Notes under the pieces: generated by a model
Told to the model about the DNA's origin: nothing
Databases searched by the model: none
Seen by the model: the letters and a program-made list of their open reading frames with translations, nothing else
Made by a program: the position numbers and the translations under genes
NCBI GenBank assembly: GCA_002427815.1
Contig: DIZF01000072.1
Location: forward strand, 33,144-45,634
Length of the DNA stretch: 12,491 nt
From: Ramlibacter tataouinensis
GTDB lineage: Bacteria > Pseudomonadota > Gammaproteobacteria > Burkholderiales > Burkholderiaceae_C
Direction: 5' to 3'
Shown: positions 1 through 6,653 of the stretch, piece after piece
How positions within the stretch are numbered: the stretch's first letter is position 1
How the letters are laid out: every line of letters starts with the position of its first letter

Positions 1-15
1 CGAGGGCTTTTCTCG

Positions 16-44
16 TTGACAGGTCCCGCGCCGTCCTCTACAGT
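16..44 (+). promoter_or_regulatory. tctC: sigma70-type promoter of the tct operon
   Basis: A perfect -35 hexamer TTGACA lies at 16-21. It is followed by a 17-bp spacer and a -10-like TACAGT at 39-44, which matches TATAAT at four of six positions. Transcription would start near base 51, leaving a leader of about 34 nt before the tctC start codon. This is the only good promoter seen for the five genes that follow. The call rests on motif match and spacing alone. Confidence 0.7.
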
Positions 45-54
45 GTTAATTAAC
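45..54. promoter_or_regulatory. candidate operator palindrome at the tct transcription start
   Basis: GTTAATTAAC is a perfect 10-bp palindrome directly downstream of the -10 box and across the expected transcription start. A second, weaker inverted repeat follows: GTTTA at 56-60 and TAAAC at 67-71. The patch is strikingly AT-rich for this genome. A repressor bound here would block initiation, but no regulator of this operon lies inside the window, so the role is inferred. Confidence 0.35.
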
Positions 55-72
55 CGTTTAGGGAATTAAACC

Positions 73-76
73 GGAG
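73..76 (+). promoter_or_regulatory. tctC: ribosome binding site of tctC
   Basis: GGAG ends 8 bases before the ATG at 85. This is ideal Shine-Dalgarno spacing and supports that start codon. Confidence 0.7.
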
Positions 77-84
77 ATGACACC

Positions 85-1095
85 ATGAAAAAGCGCTTCT
101 TCCTGCGATCCGTCTCGTTGGCCGCTCTTGCTCTGGGCATCGCCCTGCCGGCGGCGGCCCAGCAATGGAAACCGACCCGTCCGATCAACCTGATCGTGCC
201 CTGGGCCGCTGGCGGCTCGACCGACCAGGTCACCCGCGTGACGGCGGCGGAACTGGAAAAAGTGCTGGGCCAGACCATCGTCGTGATCAACCAGCCTGGC
301 GCATCGGGCGCCATCGGCACCAAGAGCGCGCTGGATGCCCCCAAGGACGGCTACACCTGGACCGCCGGTGCGGCGCAGGACCTGGGCACCTACCAGACGC
401 TGGGTTCGCTGAACAGCAACATCAAGGACTGGAACCTGTTCCTGAACGTGGCCAACATCCAGGTGATCGGCGTGAACCCCAAGACGCCGTACACCAATGC
501 CAGGCAATTGCTGGACGCGATGAAAGCCAGGCCGGGACAGATCAGCGTCGCCACGGCCGGCGTCACCTCGGCGGGCCATAACGCGATGGAACTGATCAGC
601 AAGGTCACCGGCGTCAAATACCGCCACGTCACCTATGACGGCGGCAACCCCGCCGTCGTGGCCACCGTGTCCGGCGAAGCGGACGTGACCACGCAGCTGG
701 CCGTCGAGCAGGCCGACATGATCCGCGGCAAGCGCCTGCGCCCGCTGGCCACCGTGAGCGACAAGCCGCTGGAGCTGGAAGGCTACGGCACCATCCCGCC
801 GCTGTCGCAGACCCTGCCCGGCTTCACGGCGCCGGCCAACTACTTCGGCATCTTCATTCCCAAGGGCGTGCCCGACGAAGTGGTGAAGACGCTGGACAAT
901 ATCTGGGCCGAGAACATCTCCAAGAGCGAAGCGCTGAAGAAATACGCCGCCAGCCGCGGTGCCCTCTTCGCGCCGATGTCCGGCGAGGCCGCGCAGAAGG
1001 CCGTGTTCCCGGCCATCCAGGCCAACGCCTGGCTGCTCTTCGACGGCGGCAAGGCCAAGGTCTCGCCCGACACGGTCGGCATTCCCAAGCCCTGA
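85..1095 (+). CDS. tctC: TctC/Bug-family periplasmic solute-binding protein of a tripartite tricarboxylate transporter
   Basis: This is a 336-residue extracytoplasmic receptor that should capture a carboxylate in the periplasm and deliver it to the TctAB permease. The N-terminus is a clear Sec signal peptide: basic MKKR, a hydrophobic stretch, and AAA before Q26 as the likely cleavage site. The mature protein begins with the family hallmark PINLIVPWAAGGSTDQVTR (residues 33-51), where the glycine loop and D47 help bind the ligand carboxylate. GASGAIG follows near residue 72, as in most Bug proteins. Length is normal for the family. The start is set by the GGAG site and signal peptide. It leads an operon with tctB 27 bp downstream. 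Family assignment is firm. The ligand is unknown, because Bug proteins bind many carboxylates and the name tctC does not imply citrate. Confidence 0.95.
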   Translation: MKKRFFLRSVSLAALALGIALPAAAQQWKPTRPINLIVPWAAGGSTDQVTRVTAAELEKVLGQTIVVINQPGASGAIGTKSALDAPKDGYTWTAGAAQDLGTYQTLGSLNSNIKDWNLFLNVANIQVIGVNPKTPYTNARQLLDAMKARPGQISVATAGVTSAGHNAMELISKVTGVKYRHVTYDGGNPAVVATVSGEADVTTQLAVEQADMIRGKRLRPLATVSDKPLELEGYGTIPPLSQTLPGFTAPANYFGIFIPKGVPDEVVKTLDNIWAENISKSEALKKYAASRGALFAPMSGEAAQKAVFPAIQANAWLLFDGGKAKVSPDTVGIPKP

Positions 1096-1122
1096 CGAGC
1101 GTCAGCGCGAAGCACGACGAGC

Positions 1123-1689
1123 ATGTCCGAGACGGCTGCGTCCACCACCGAGCCCAGCGGTTCCGCGCCAGAGACTGAAGCGCCCATCCATCCGCGCAAC
1201 GACCTGCACGACGCGCTGGGCTGGATGGCGCTCGGCATCGCTGTCCTGATCGGGTCTGTCACCATGGACCGGCTGGAGCGCCAGGATGTGAACCCGTACA
1301 CGGTGCCGGGCCTGCTGCCGGGCCTGCTCGGTCTGATGATGATCTTCCTGGGCGGCATCCTCGGCCTGCGCAGCTGGCGCCGGGGCGCCTTGCGGCTGCC
1401 GGTGCCAGGCCCCACCGTTGACGAGCGGGAACAGCGCCGCCGCGTCTGGATCGTCGTGGCCCTGTGCATGGGCTACGCGGTGGTCCTGGTCGGTCACGGG
1501 CTGCCGTTCTGGCTGGCGTCGGCGATCTATGTGACCGGTTCCATCCTGATCCTGCAGCGCCTCAGCCGCGACGAGAACGAGCGTCGTCTGACGCCGCGGG
1601 TCTGGCTCAAGGCGCTGGTCATCGGAGTGGCCTCCGGCGTCATCACCTCGCTGGTGTTCCAGGAGCTGTTCCTGGTGCGCATGCCCTGA
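1123..1689 (+). CDS. tctB: TctB-family small membrane subunit of a tripartite tricarboxylate transporter
   Basis: This is a 188-residue inner-membrane protein, the small and poorly conserved subunit that partners TctA. After a hydrophilic N-terminal tail of about 30 residues there are hydrophobic segments at roughly 31-48, 63-82, 108-124, 127-144 and 162-182. The first pair is separated by the typical NPYTVPGLLPG turn (57-67). The C-terminus, FQELFLVRMP, is the usual TctB ending. No strong Shine-Dalgarno is visible before the ATG, so translation may depend partly on coupling with tctC 27 bp upstream. Its position between tctC and tctA confirms a call that sequence alone would make only moderately well. 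TctB proteins usually have four or five membrane segments, so this one is intact. Confidence 0.9.
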   Translation: MSETAASTTEPSGSAPETEAPIHPRNDLHDALGWMALGIAVLIGSVTMDRLERQDVNPYTVPGLLPGLLGLMMIFLGGILGLRSWRRGALRLPVPGPTVDEREQRRRVWIVVALCMGYAVVLVGHGLPFWLASAIYVTGSILILQRLSRDENERRLTPRVWLKALVIGVASGVITSLVFQELFLVRMP

Positions 1690-1714
1690 TCCCGAAGTTT
1701 TCCGAAAGCCTTCC

Positions 1715-3250
1715 ATGCTGCAAGGACTGTCCGACCTGGGCCACGCCTATCTCGGCTTTCTGAATGTCACCACGCTCGCCTACGGCCTGGGCGGCGCCTT
1801 CGTCGGCATCGTCATGGGCATCCTGCCCGGCCTGTCGGCGACACTGGCAATCGCCCTGCTTACCACGCTGACCATCAAGCTGCAGGCCAACGACGCGATC
1901 CTGGTCCTGATCTGCTCCTACGTCGGCGCCCTGTACGGCGGCTCGCGTACCGCCATCCTGCTGAACATCCCCGGCACCGCGGCCAACGCGGCGTCCTGCG
2001 CCGACGGCTATGCGCTGGCACAGCAGGGCCAGGCCGGGCGCGCCATCGGCATCGCAACATCCGGCGCGTTCGTCAGCACGCTGTTCGGCGTGCTGTGCCT
2101 GGCCGCATTCACGCCGACCCTGGCGGAAGTGGCTCTGCAGTTCGGTGCGTTTGAATTCTTCTGGCTGGCGCTGTTCGGCGTCACCATGTCCGGCAGCATC
2201 GTCGGCGACGATCCGCTCAAGGGCTGGCTGATGGGCCTGCTGGGCCTGTTCATCGCGCAGGTCGGCCAGGAAGGCCTGTATGCCTACGACCGCTTCACCT
2301 TCGGCTGGGACGAACTGTCGGGCGGCATTGCGTTGATCCCGGCCCTGGTGGGCGCCTTCGGCCTGGCCGAGGTGCTGACGACGCTGGCGCACCCGGTGGA
2401 GCGCAAGATCATCGACCTGAAGGACTCGGTGCTGCCGCGCTTCCGCGAAGTGGCGCAGTACTGGCGCACCGTGCTGCGCTCGGGCGTGATCGGCGTGCTC
2501 ACCGGCCTGTTGCCGGGCGTCGGCGAAGACGCGGGCGCCTGGATGTCCTATGCCGCGGCCAAGGCCGTCAGCAAGGAAAGGGACATGTTCGGCAAGGGCT
2601 CCATCGACGGCCTGATGGCGGCCGAGACCGGCGACATGTCTTCCATTCCCGGCCACATGATCCCCACGCTGGCGCTGGGCATCCCGGGTTCGGCGCCCTC
2701 GGCCGTGCTGATGGCCGCCATGATCATCCACGGCATCCAGCCCGGGCCGATGATGCTGATCGAACATCCACAGTTCGTGTACCAGGTGGTGGCGATGACC
2801 TCCCTGGCCTCGATCACGATCCTGCTGTTCGGGCTGTTCGGTGTCAGGCCGCTGTTGCTGGTGCTGAAAGTGAAGCGTTCGGTGCTGATGCCGATCGTCT
2901 TCCTGCTGTGCACCGTCGGCGCCTTCGCCAGCGCCTCCCGGCTGTTCGATATCTACGCCATGATGGCCATCGGCATCGGCGCCTTCTTCCTGCGCCGGCG
3001 CGGCTACGAAATGGCGCCGCTGGTGCTGGGACTGGTGCTGGGTCCGCTGCTCGACAAGAGCCTGCGCCGCGGCCTGGTGCTGTCCGACGGCAGCCTGGCG
3101 CCGTTTTTCACCCGGCCCATCAGCATCGCCTTCGCCACCGTGACCATCTTCACCATCCTGCTCTATGTGCCGGCGTTCAAGGCCGTGGTCCGGGGCATCA
3201 CAGGCGCGGTCGGCAGGGGCCTGAAGCACCTGTTCGCGCGCCGCACCTGA
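1715..3250 (+). CDS. tctA: TctA-family large permease subunit of a tripartite tricarboxylate transporter
   Basis: This is a 511-residue polytopic inner-membrane protein that forms the substrate pathway and probably uses ion-coupled secondary transport. Family signatures are all present. The first is GILPGLSATLAIALL (residues 35-49). The second is YVGALYGGSRTAILLNIPGTAAN, beginning near residue 69, followed by an ADGYALAQQGQAGRAIG stretch. Two more are LLPGVGEDAGAW (265-276) and an IPGSAPSAVLMAAMIIHGIQPGP stretch. The repeated PG-containing loops mark the internal two-fold repeat of this family. The length of about 500 residues is standard. The start ATG lies 25 bp after tctB. The next gene starts 11 bp after its stop, consistent with one transcript. 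The function class is certain; the transported compound is not. Confidence 0.95.
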   Translation: MLQGLSDLGHAYLGFLNVTTLAYGLGGAFVGIVMGILPGLSATLAIALLTTLTIKLQANDAILVLICSYVGALYGGSRTAILLNIPGTAANAASCADGYALAQQGQAGRAIGIATSGAFVSTLFGVLCLAAFTPTLAEVALQFGAFEFFWLALFGVTMSGSIVGDDPLKGWLMGLLGLFIAQVGQEGLYAYDRFTFGWDELSGGIALIPALVGAFGLAEVLTTLAHPVERKIIDLKDSVLPRFREVAQYWRTVLRSGVIGVLTGLLPGVGEDAGAWMSYAAAKAVSKERDMFGKGSIDGLMAAETGDMSSIPGHMIPTLALGIPGSAPSAVLMAAMIIHGIQPGPMMLIEHPQFVYQVVAMTSLASITILLFGLFGVRPLLLVLKVKRSVLMPIVFLLCTVGAFASASRLFDIYAMMAIGIGAFFLRRRGYEMAPLVLGLVLGPLLDKSLRRGLVLSDGSLAPFFTRPISIAFATVTIFTILLYVPAFKAVVRGITGAVGRGLKHLFARRT

Positions 3251-3261
3251 AAGCCAGCTCC

Positions 3262-4110
3262 ATGCAATTCGCCTTGTGCAACGAGGTCCTGCAGCCGCTG
3301 CCGTTCGCGCAGCAGTGCGCCATGGCGGCGGCGCTGGGCTACGACGGCCTGGAGGTTGCACCATTCACCCTGGCCGCCGATCCGATGGACATCACCGACG
3401 CGCATGCCCGCGCGTTCCGCCGCACCGCGCAGGACCACGGCCTGGCCATCACCGGGCTGCACTGGCTGCTGGTGGCACCCGCCGGCTTGTCGGTCGTCAG
3501 CGCCGACGACGCGGTGCGCCGGCGCACGGTGGTCGTGATGCACCGGCTAGTGGAACTGTGCGCACTGATGGGAGGCCGCTACCTGGTGCATGGCTCGCCC
3601 AAGCAGCGCTCGGTGCCGCCGGGATCCAGCCATGCAGACGCACTCGCGCGAGCCAGCGACTGCTTTGCGCAGGTGGCAGCGACGGCCGCGAGCTGCGGCG
3701 TAACCTACTGCATCGAGCCGCTGTCCACGCGCGAGACCGACCTGATCAATACAGTGGCCGACGCAGCGCGCATCGTCGATCAGATCGATTCGCAGGGGCT
3801 GAAGACCATGATCGACTGCAGCGCGGCCGGACAGACCGAATCCGAGGCCGTCGATGCCTTGATGGCGCGCTGGATGCCGTCCGGACACATTGCCCATGTC
3901 CAGGTCAACGATCCGAATCGGCGCGGGCCCGGTCAGGGCGACATGCGCTTTGCTCCGATCCTGGCGACGCTGGCGCGGATGCAGGCAATGGGACATTACC
4001 CGGGCGTGGTTGCCGTGGAGCCGTTCGACTATGTGCCGGACGGGCCCGGCTGCGCGGCACGCGCCATCGGCTATCTCAAAGGCATCGCGGAAGGGCTGTC
4101 GCATGGCTGA
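3262..4110 (+). CDS. sugar phosphate isomerase/epimerase-like TIM-barrel enzyme
   Basis: This is a 282-residue cytosolic protein of the xylose-isomerase-like TIM-barrel (AP endonuclease 2) superfamily, which contains ketose 3-epimerases, inosose dehydratases and hydroxypyruvate isomerases. The expected metal ligands are visible in order: E152 in CIEPLS, D185 in MIDCSA, H212 in HIAHVQVND and E253 in VAVEPF. The stretch NRRGPGQGDMRF after H212 is the usual substrate-phosphate or hydroxyl-binding loop. LHWLL and LVHGSPKQR in the N-terminal half resemble ketose 3-epimerases. The open frame continues far upstream inside tctA, but the first start after the tctA stop gives the normal MQFALCNE beginning of strand 1. 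The gene overlaps the next one by 8 bp, so the two enzymes are probably translationally coupled. Exact reaction unknown; an epimerase or isomerase of a sugar-acid-like metabolite is most likely. Confidence 0.88.
   Translation: MQFALCNEVLQPLPFAQQCAMAAALGYDGLEVAPFTLAADPMDITDAHARAFRRTAQDHGLAITGLHWLLVAPAGLSVVSADDAVRRRTVVVMHRLVELCALMGGRYLVHGSPKQRSVPPGSSHADALARASDCFAQVAATAASCGVTYCIEPLSTRETDLINTVADAARIVDQIDSQGLKTMIDCSAAGQTESEAVDALMARWMPSGHIAHVQVNDPNRRGPGQGDMRFAPILATLARMQAMGHYPGVVAVEPFDYVPDGPGCAARAIGYLKGIAEGLSHG
4089..4095 (+). promoter_or_regulatory. ribosome binding site inside the 3' end of the TIM-barrel gene
   Basis: GGAAGGG ends 7 bases before the ATG at 4103. It selects that start over the in-frame alternatives further upstream in the TIM-barrel coding region. 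Confidence 0.6.
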
Positions 4111-5512
4111 GGCTCTGCGCTTCCAGGTACGCGAGATCGAGCCGTACGAACGGCCGGTGGTGCTGCGCTTGCCGTTCCGTTTTGGCGTGGTGACATTGCG
4201 GCAATGCCCGCAAGCCTTCGTGCGCGCCCGCATCGTGTTGGCCGACGGCAAGAGCCATTGGGGCGCGGCGGCGGAGATGATGGCGCCCAAGTGGTTCGAC
4301 AAGAACCTGCAATTGTCCAACGACGACAACTTCGACCAGCTGCGCGATGTGCTGCGGCTGGCGCGCGGCGCCTATCTCGGCGACGCCACGCCGGCCACCG
4401 CGTTCGGCCATTTCGCAAGGCACCATGACAGCCATCTGGCCGCCGCATCGGCCAAAGGCTACAACCCGCTATTGGCCAGCTATGGCCCGGCGCTGGTCGA
4501 CCGGGCCGTGCTCGACGCCCTGTGCCGCAGCCAGGGAATGTCATTTGCAGCGGCGCTGCAGGCCAACCTGGCCGGCATCGGCGCAGCGAGGCCTGAGTTC
4601 GGCGCTTTCGACTTCGACCGCTTTCTGGCGAGCTTGCAGCCGGGGCGGTCCATCGAGGCGCGGCACACCGTCGGCATGGTGGATGCGATCACCGCCGCCG
4701 ACCTCGTGGAGCGGGTCGGCGACGGGCTGCCGGAAACGCTGGAGGAGGTGATCGCGGCTTGGGGCCATCGCTACTTCAAGCTCAAGGTCGGCGGCCAGAT
4801 CGCGGCCGACCTGGCGCGGCTGGAGGCCATCGCGGCGGTGCTGGACCGGCTGCCCGAACCCTACTTCGTCTCGCTCGACGGCAACGAACAGTATTCCGAC
4901 GCGCAAGGCGTCGCGGAGTTGACGGCAGCGATGCGCGTCCGCCCGGCGCTGGCACGGCTGTGGAATTCGATCCTCTTCATCGAGCAGCCGATCGCGCGCA
5001 AGCTGGCGCTGGACACCGACCTGCGCCAGGCCAGCCTCGGCAAGCCGGTGATCATCGACGAGTCCGACGGCGAGCTCGACACTTTCGTGCAGGCGCGCGA
5101 GCGCGGCTACCTCGGCGTGTCGTCCAAGACCTGCAAGGGCTTCTACAAGTCGCTGCTGAACGCGGCCCGTTGCGCGCGCTGGAACGACGAAGCGGGAACC
5201 GCGCGCTACTTCATGTCGGCCGAAGATCTGACCACGCAGGCCGGGCTGTCGGTGCAGCAGGACCTGGCGCTGGTGAGCCTGCTGGGCATCACCCACGTCG
5301 AGCGCAACGGCCACTATTACGTCAACGGCATGGCGGCGCAACCGGCCGCGGAACAGGATGCCTTCCTCGCCGCGCATCCCGATCTGTACGAGCGCAGCCA
5401 TGGAGCAGTCCGGTTGCGCATTGCGGGTGGACGGCTGGCCATCGGCTCGCTGGACTGCGCCGGTTTCGCGAGTGCGGCGATGCCGGATTTCAGTGCGATG
5501 AAGGCCATCTAA
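4103..5512 (+). CDS. enolase-superfamily enzyme (mandelate racemase/muconate lactonizing group), unknown reaction
   Basis: This is a 469-residue enzyme of the superfamily that abstracts a proton alpha to a Mg2+-bound carboxylate. In the barrel I see the K-x-K motif K226-L-K228 in YFKLKVGG. The three metal ligands follow: D259 in SLDGNEQ, E294 in FIEQP and D319/E320 in VIIDESD. A Lys-bearing SSKTCKG stretch (K342, K345) sits where the opposite general base of muconate-lactonizing and epimerase types is found. There is no mandelate-racemase-type His-Asp dyad that I can recognise. At 469 residues it is longer than the usual 350-400, with extra length before the barrel and a C-terminal tail containing THVERNGHYYVNG. 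It is the last gene of the operon and overlaps the TIM-barrel gene by 8 bp. Dehydratase, epimerase or cycloisomerase are all possible. Confidence 0.88.
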   Translation: MAEALRFQVREIEPYERPVVLRLPFRFGVVTLRQCPQAFVRARIVLADGKSHWGAAAEMMAPKWFDKNLQLSNDDNFDQLRDVLRLARGAYLGDATPATAFGHFARHHDSHLAAASAKGYNPLLASYGPALVDRAVLDALCRSQGMSFAAALQANLAGIGAARPEFGAFDFDRFLASLQPGRSIEARHTVGMVDAITAADLVERVGDGLPETLEEVIAAWGHRYFKLKVGGQIAADLARLEAIAAVLDRLPEPYFVSLDGNEQYSDAQGVAELTAAMRVRPALARLWNSILFIEQPIARKLALDTDLRQASLGKPVIIDESDGELDTFVQARERGYLGVSSKTCKGFYKSLLNAARCARWNDEAGTARYFMSAEDLTTQAGLSVQQDLALVSLLGITHVERNGHYYVNGMAAQPAAEQDAFLAAHPDLYERSHGAVRLRIAGGRLAIGSLDCAGFASAAMPDFSAMKAI

Positions 5513-5568
5513 TCCCGGGCCCAGCGAACGCCAATTTCAGTCAACGACAAATAGCGACTTTTGATCCC

Positions 5569-5602
5569 CTCTTAATCCCCAGGTCAGTGGTTCGAGCCCA
5601 GG
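5569..5602 (+). other. tRNA-Lys(CUU) 3'-half-like remnant in the convergent intergenic region
   Basis: The bases can be laid on tRNA numbering without a gap. A CTCTTAA anticodon loop lies at 5569-5575 (anticodon CTT at 5571-5573), TCCCC at 39-43, variable loop AGGTC at 5581-5585, T-stem AGTGG, T-loop TTCGAGC at 5591-5597 and CCAGG at 5598-5602. It is not a working tRNA. The 5' anticodon strand (ATCCC) does not pair with TCCCC, only three of five T-stem pairs form, and no D-arm, acceptor partner or CCA is present. It sits alone in the 102-bp gap between two converging genes. It may be a relic of an element that integrates at tRNA 3' ends, a degenerate tRNA copy, or chance. Confidence 0.45.
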
Positions 5603-5614
5603 TCGGCGAGGCAG

Positions 5615-6622
5615 TCAGCGCTCGAACTGCAGCGTGAACACCGGGCTGCGCTCGCCCACGGGGGCGCCTTTGATGCTAGCGATGGTTTCGGCGCGCCAGG
5701 GCCGCAAGGCTTCGCGCTGGTCCTCGTCCAGCCAGCCCAGTTGATCCAGCACCGCCACCGTGGCGGCATGCAATGCGACCTTGCTGCCATCGGCGATCTT
5801 CACGGCGAAGGCCTGGCCACGGCTCCTGCTGGCAAACGCCTGCACCCCGTCGGCACCGACCTTGGTAACCCAGTCGCCCTTGCCGGCGCGCATGAAGGCC
5901 AAGTCGTTGCGCGCAGTGCCCGAGACCAGGTCGGGACGCGCCGTCATCGCATCCGCGAGCTGCGCAAAGCTCTCGCCGAATTCCGCGTCGGCCACGCCGC
6001 TGGCCAGTCGCGCATAGCCGCGCGCGAGATTCGCCAATGGCATCGCGTAGTTGGGCGCCGAACAGCCGTCGATGCCCATCTTCAGCGCCTCGGGCGCGAG
6101 GCCGACCGCGCGCGCGACGTCGCGCCGGATCGCCTGCTGCAGCGGATGCCCGGGGGCTAGATAGCTTTCCACCGGCCAGCCCTGCTGCACGCACATGGCC
6201 AGGAAGCCCGAATGCTTGCCGCTGCAGTTGTGGTTCCGCTCGTCATATTGCGCCGGCGCGGGCGCGACACCGAGTTCAACGAACATCGGCACGTGGCAGC
6301 CGCACTGCAATCTCTTGTACGTCAGGCCGGCCTTGTCCAGCATCTCCTGCACCTGCGCCACGTGCATGGGCTCGCCACTGTGGCTCGCGCACAGCATGGC
6401 CAGGTTCTCGCTTGAGAATCCCATCGCTCGCGGCCCGCCCGCCTGCATGAACGGCAGTGCCTGCAGCGCCTTCAGCGTCGAGCGGGTGAAGGTCAGCCAG
6501 TGCGGATCGCCGGCGCTCGCCAGCACCCGGCCTTGCGTGTCGCACACGGCCACCGCGCCGAAGTGCAGGCACTCGGGCGTTTCGCCGCGGCGGGTTTCGA
6601 TCAGGGGAATGAGGGAAGTCAT
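5615..6622 (-). CDS. L-asparaginase, Rhizobium etli inducible (ReAV) type, asparaginase II family
   Basis: This 335-residue enzyme should hydrolyse L-asparagine to aspartate and ammonia. It belongs to the family unrelated to the E. coli AnsA/AnsB enzymes. In the structurally studied R. etli enzyme the active site uses Ser48-Lys51, Ser80 with a second Lys, and a metal held by Cys-Lys-Cys. Here S48 and K51 (in RSTLKALQALP) and S80 (in CASHSGEP) are at the same numbers. C133 and K136 (in CSGKHSG) and C187 (in IDGCSAPNY) match the metal site with a two-residue offset. K254 in VTKVGADG is the likely second lysine. No signal peptide, so cytosolic. Start gives the typical family beginning with a RxGxxE motif. 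It lies 31 bp downstream of the TetR gene on the same strand and may be cotranscribed with it. Complete, with no missing key residue. Confidence 0.92.
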   Translation of the reverse strand: MTSLIPLIETRRGETPECLHFGAVAVCDTQGRVLASAGDPHWLTFTRSTLKALQALPFMQAGGPRAMGFSSENLAMLCASHSGEPMHVAQVQEMLDKAGLTYKRLQCGCHVPMFVELGVAPAPAQYDERNHNCSGKHSGFLAMCVQQGWPVESYLAPGHPLQQAIRRDVARAVGLAPEALKMGIDGCSAPNYAMPLANLARGYARLASGVADAEFGESFAQLADAMTARPDLVSGTARNDLAFMRAGKGDWVTKVGADGVQAFASRSRGQAFAVKIADGSKVALHAATVAVLDQLGWLDEDQREALRPWRAETIASIKGAPVGERSPVFTLQFER

Positions 6623-6653
6623 GGCACCGATTGTCGCTTCCCTGCGGTCCTGT

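Noticed and set aside
2908..3261. Upstream extension of the TIM-barrel enzyme inside tctA
   Set aside because: The extra residues are a frame-shifted reading of tctA, and the family's first beta strand starts at MQFALCNE (3262).
1643..3364. Open reading frame of 573 codons on the minus strand
   Set aside because: It is antisense to tctA and has the same low-complexity His/Gln/Arg composition with no family signature.
5561..5610. A functional tRNA gene
   Set aside because: Only the 3' half pattern is present. Anticodon stem and part of the T-stem do not pair, and the D-arm, acceptor stem and CCA are absent, so it is recorded only as a relic.
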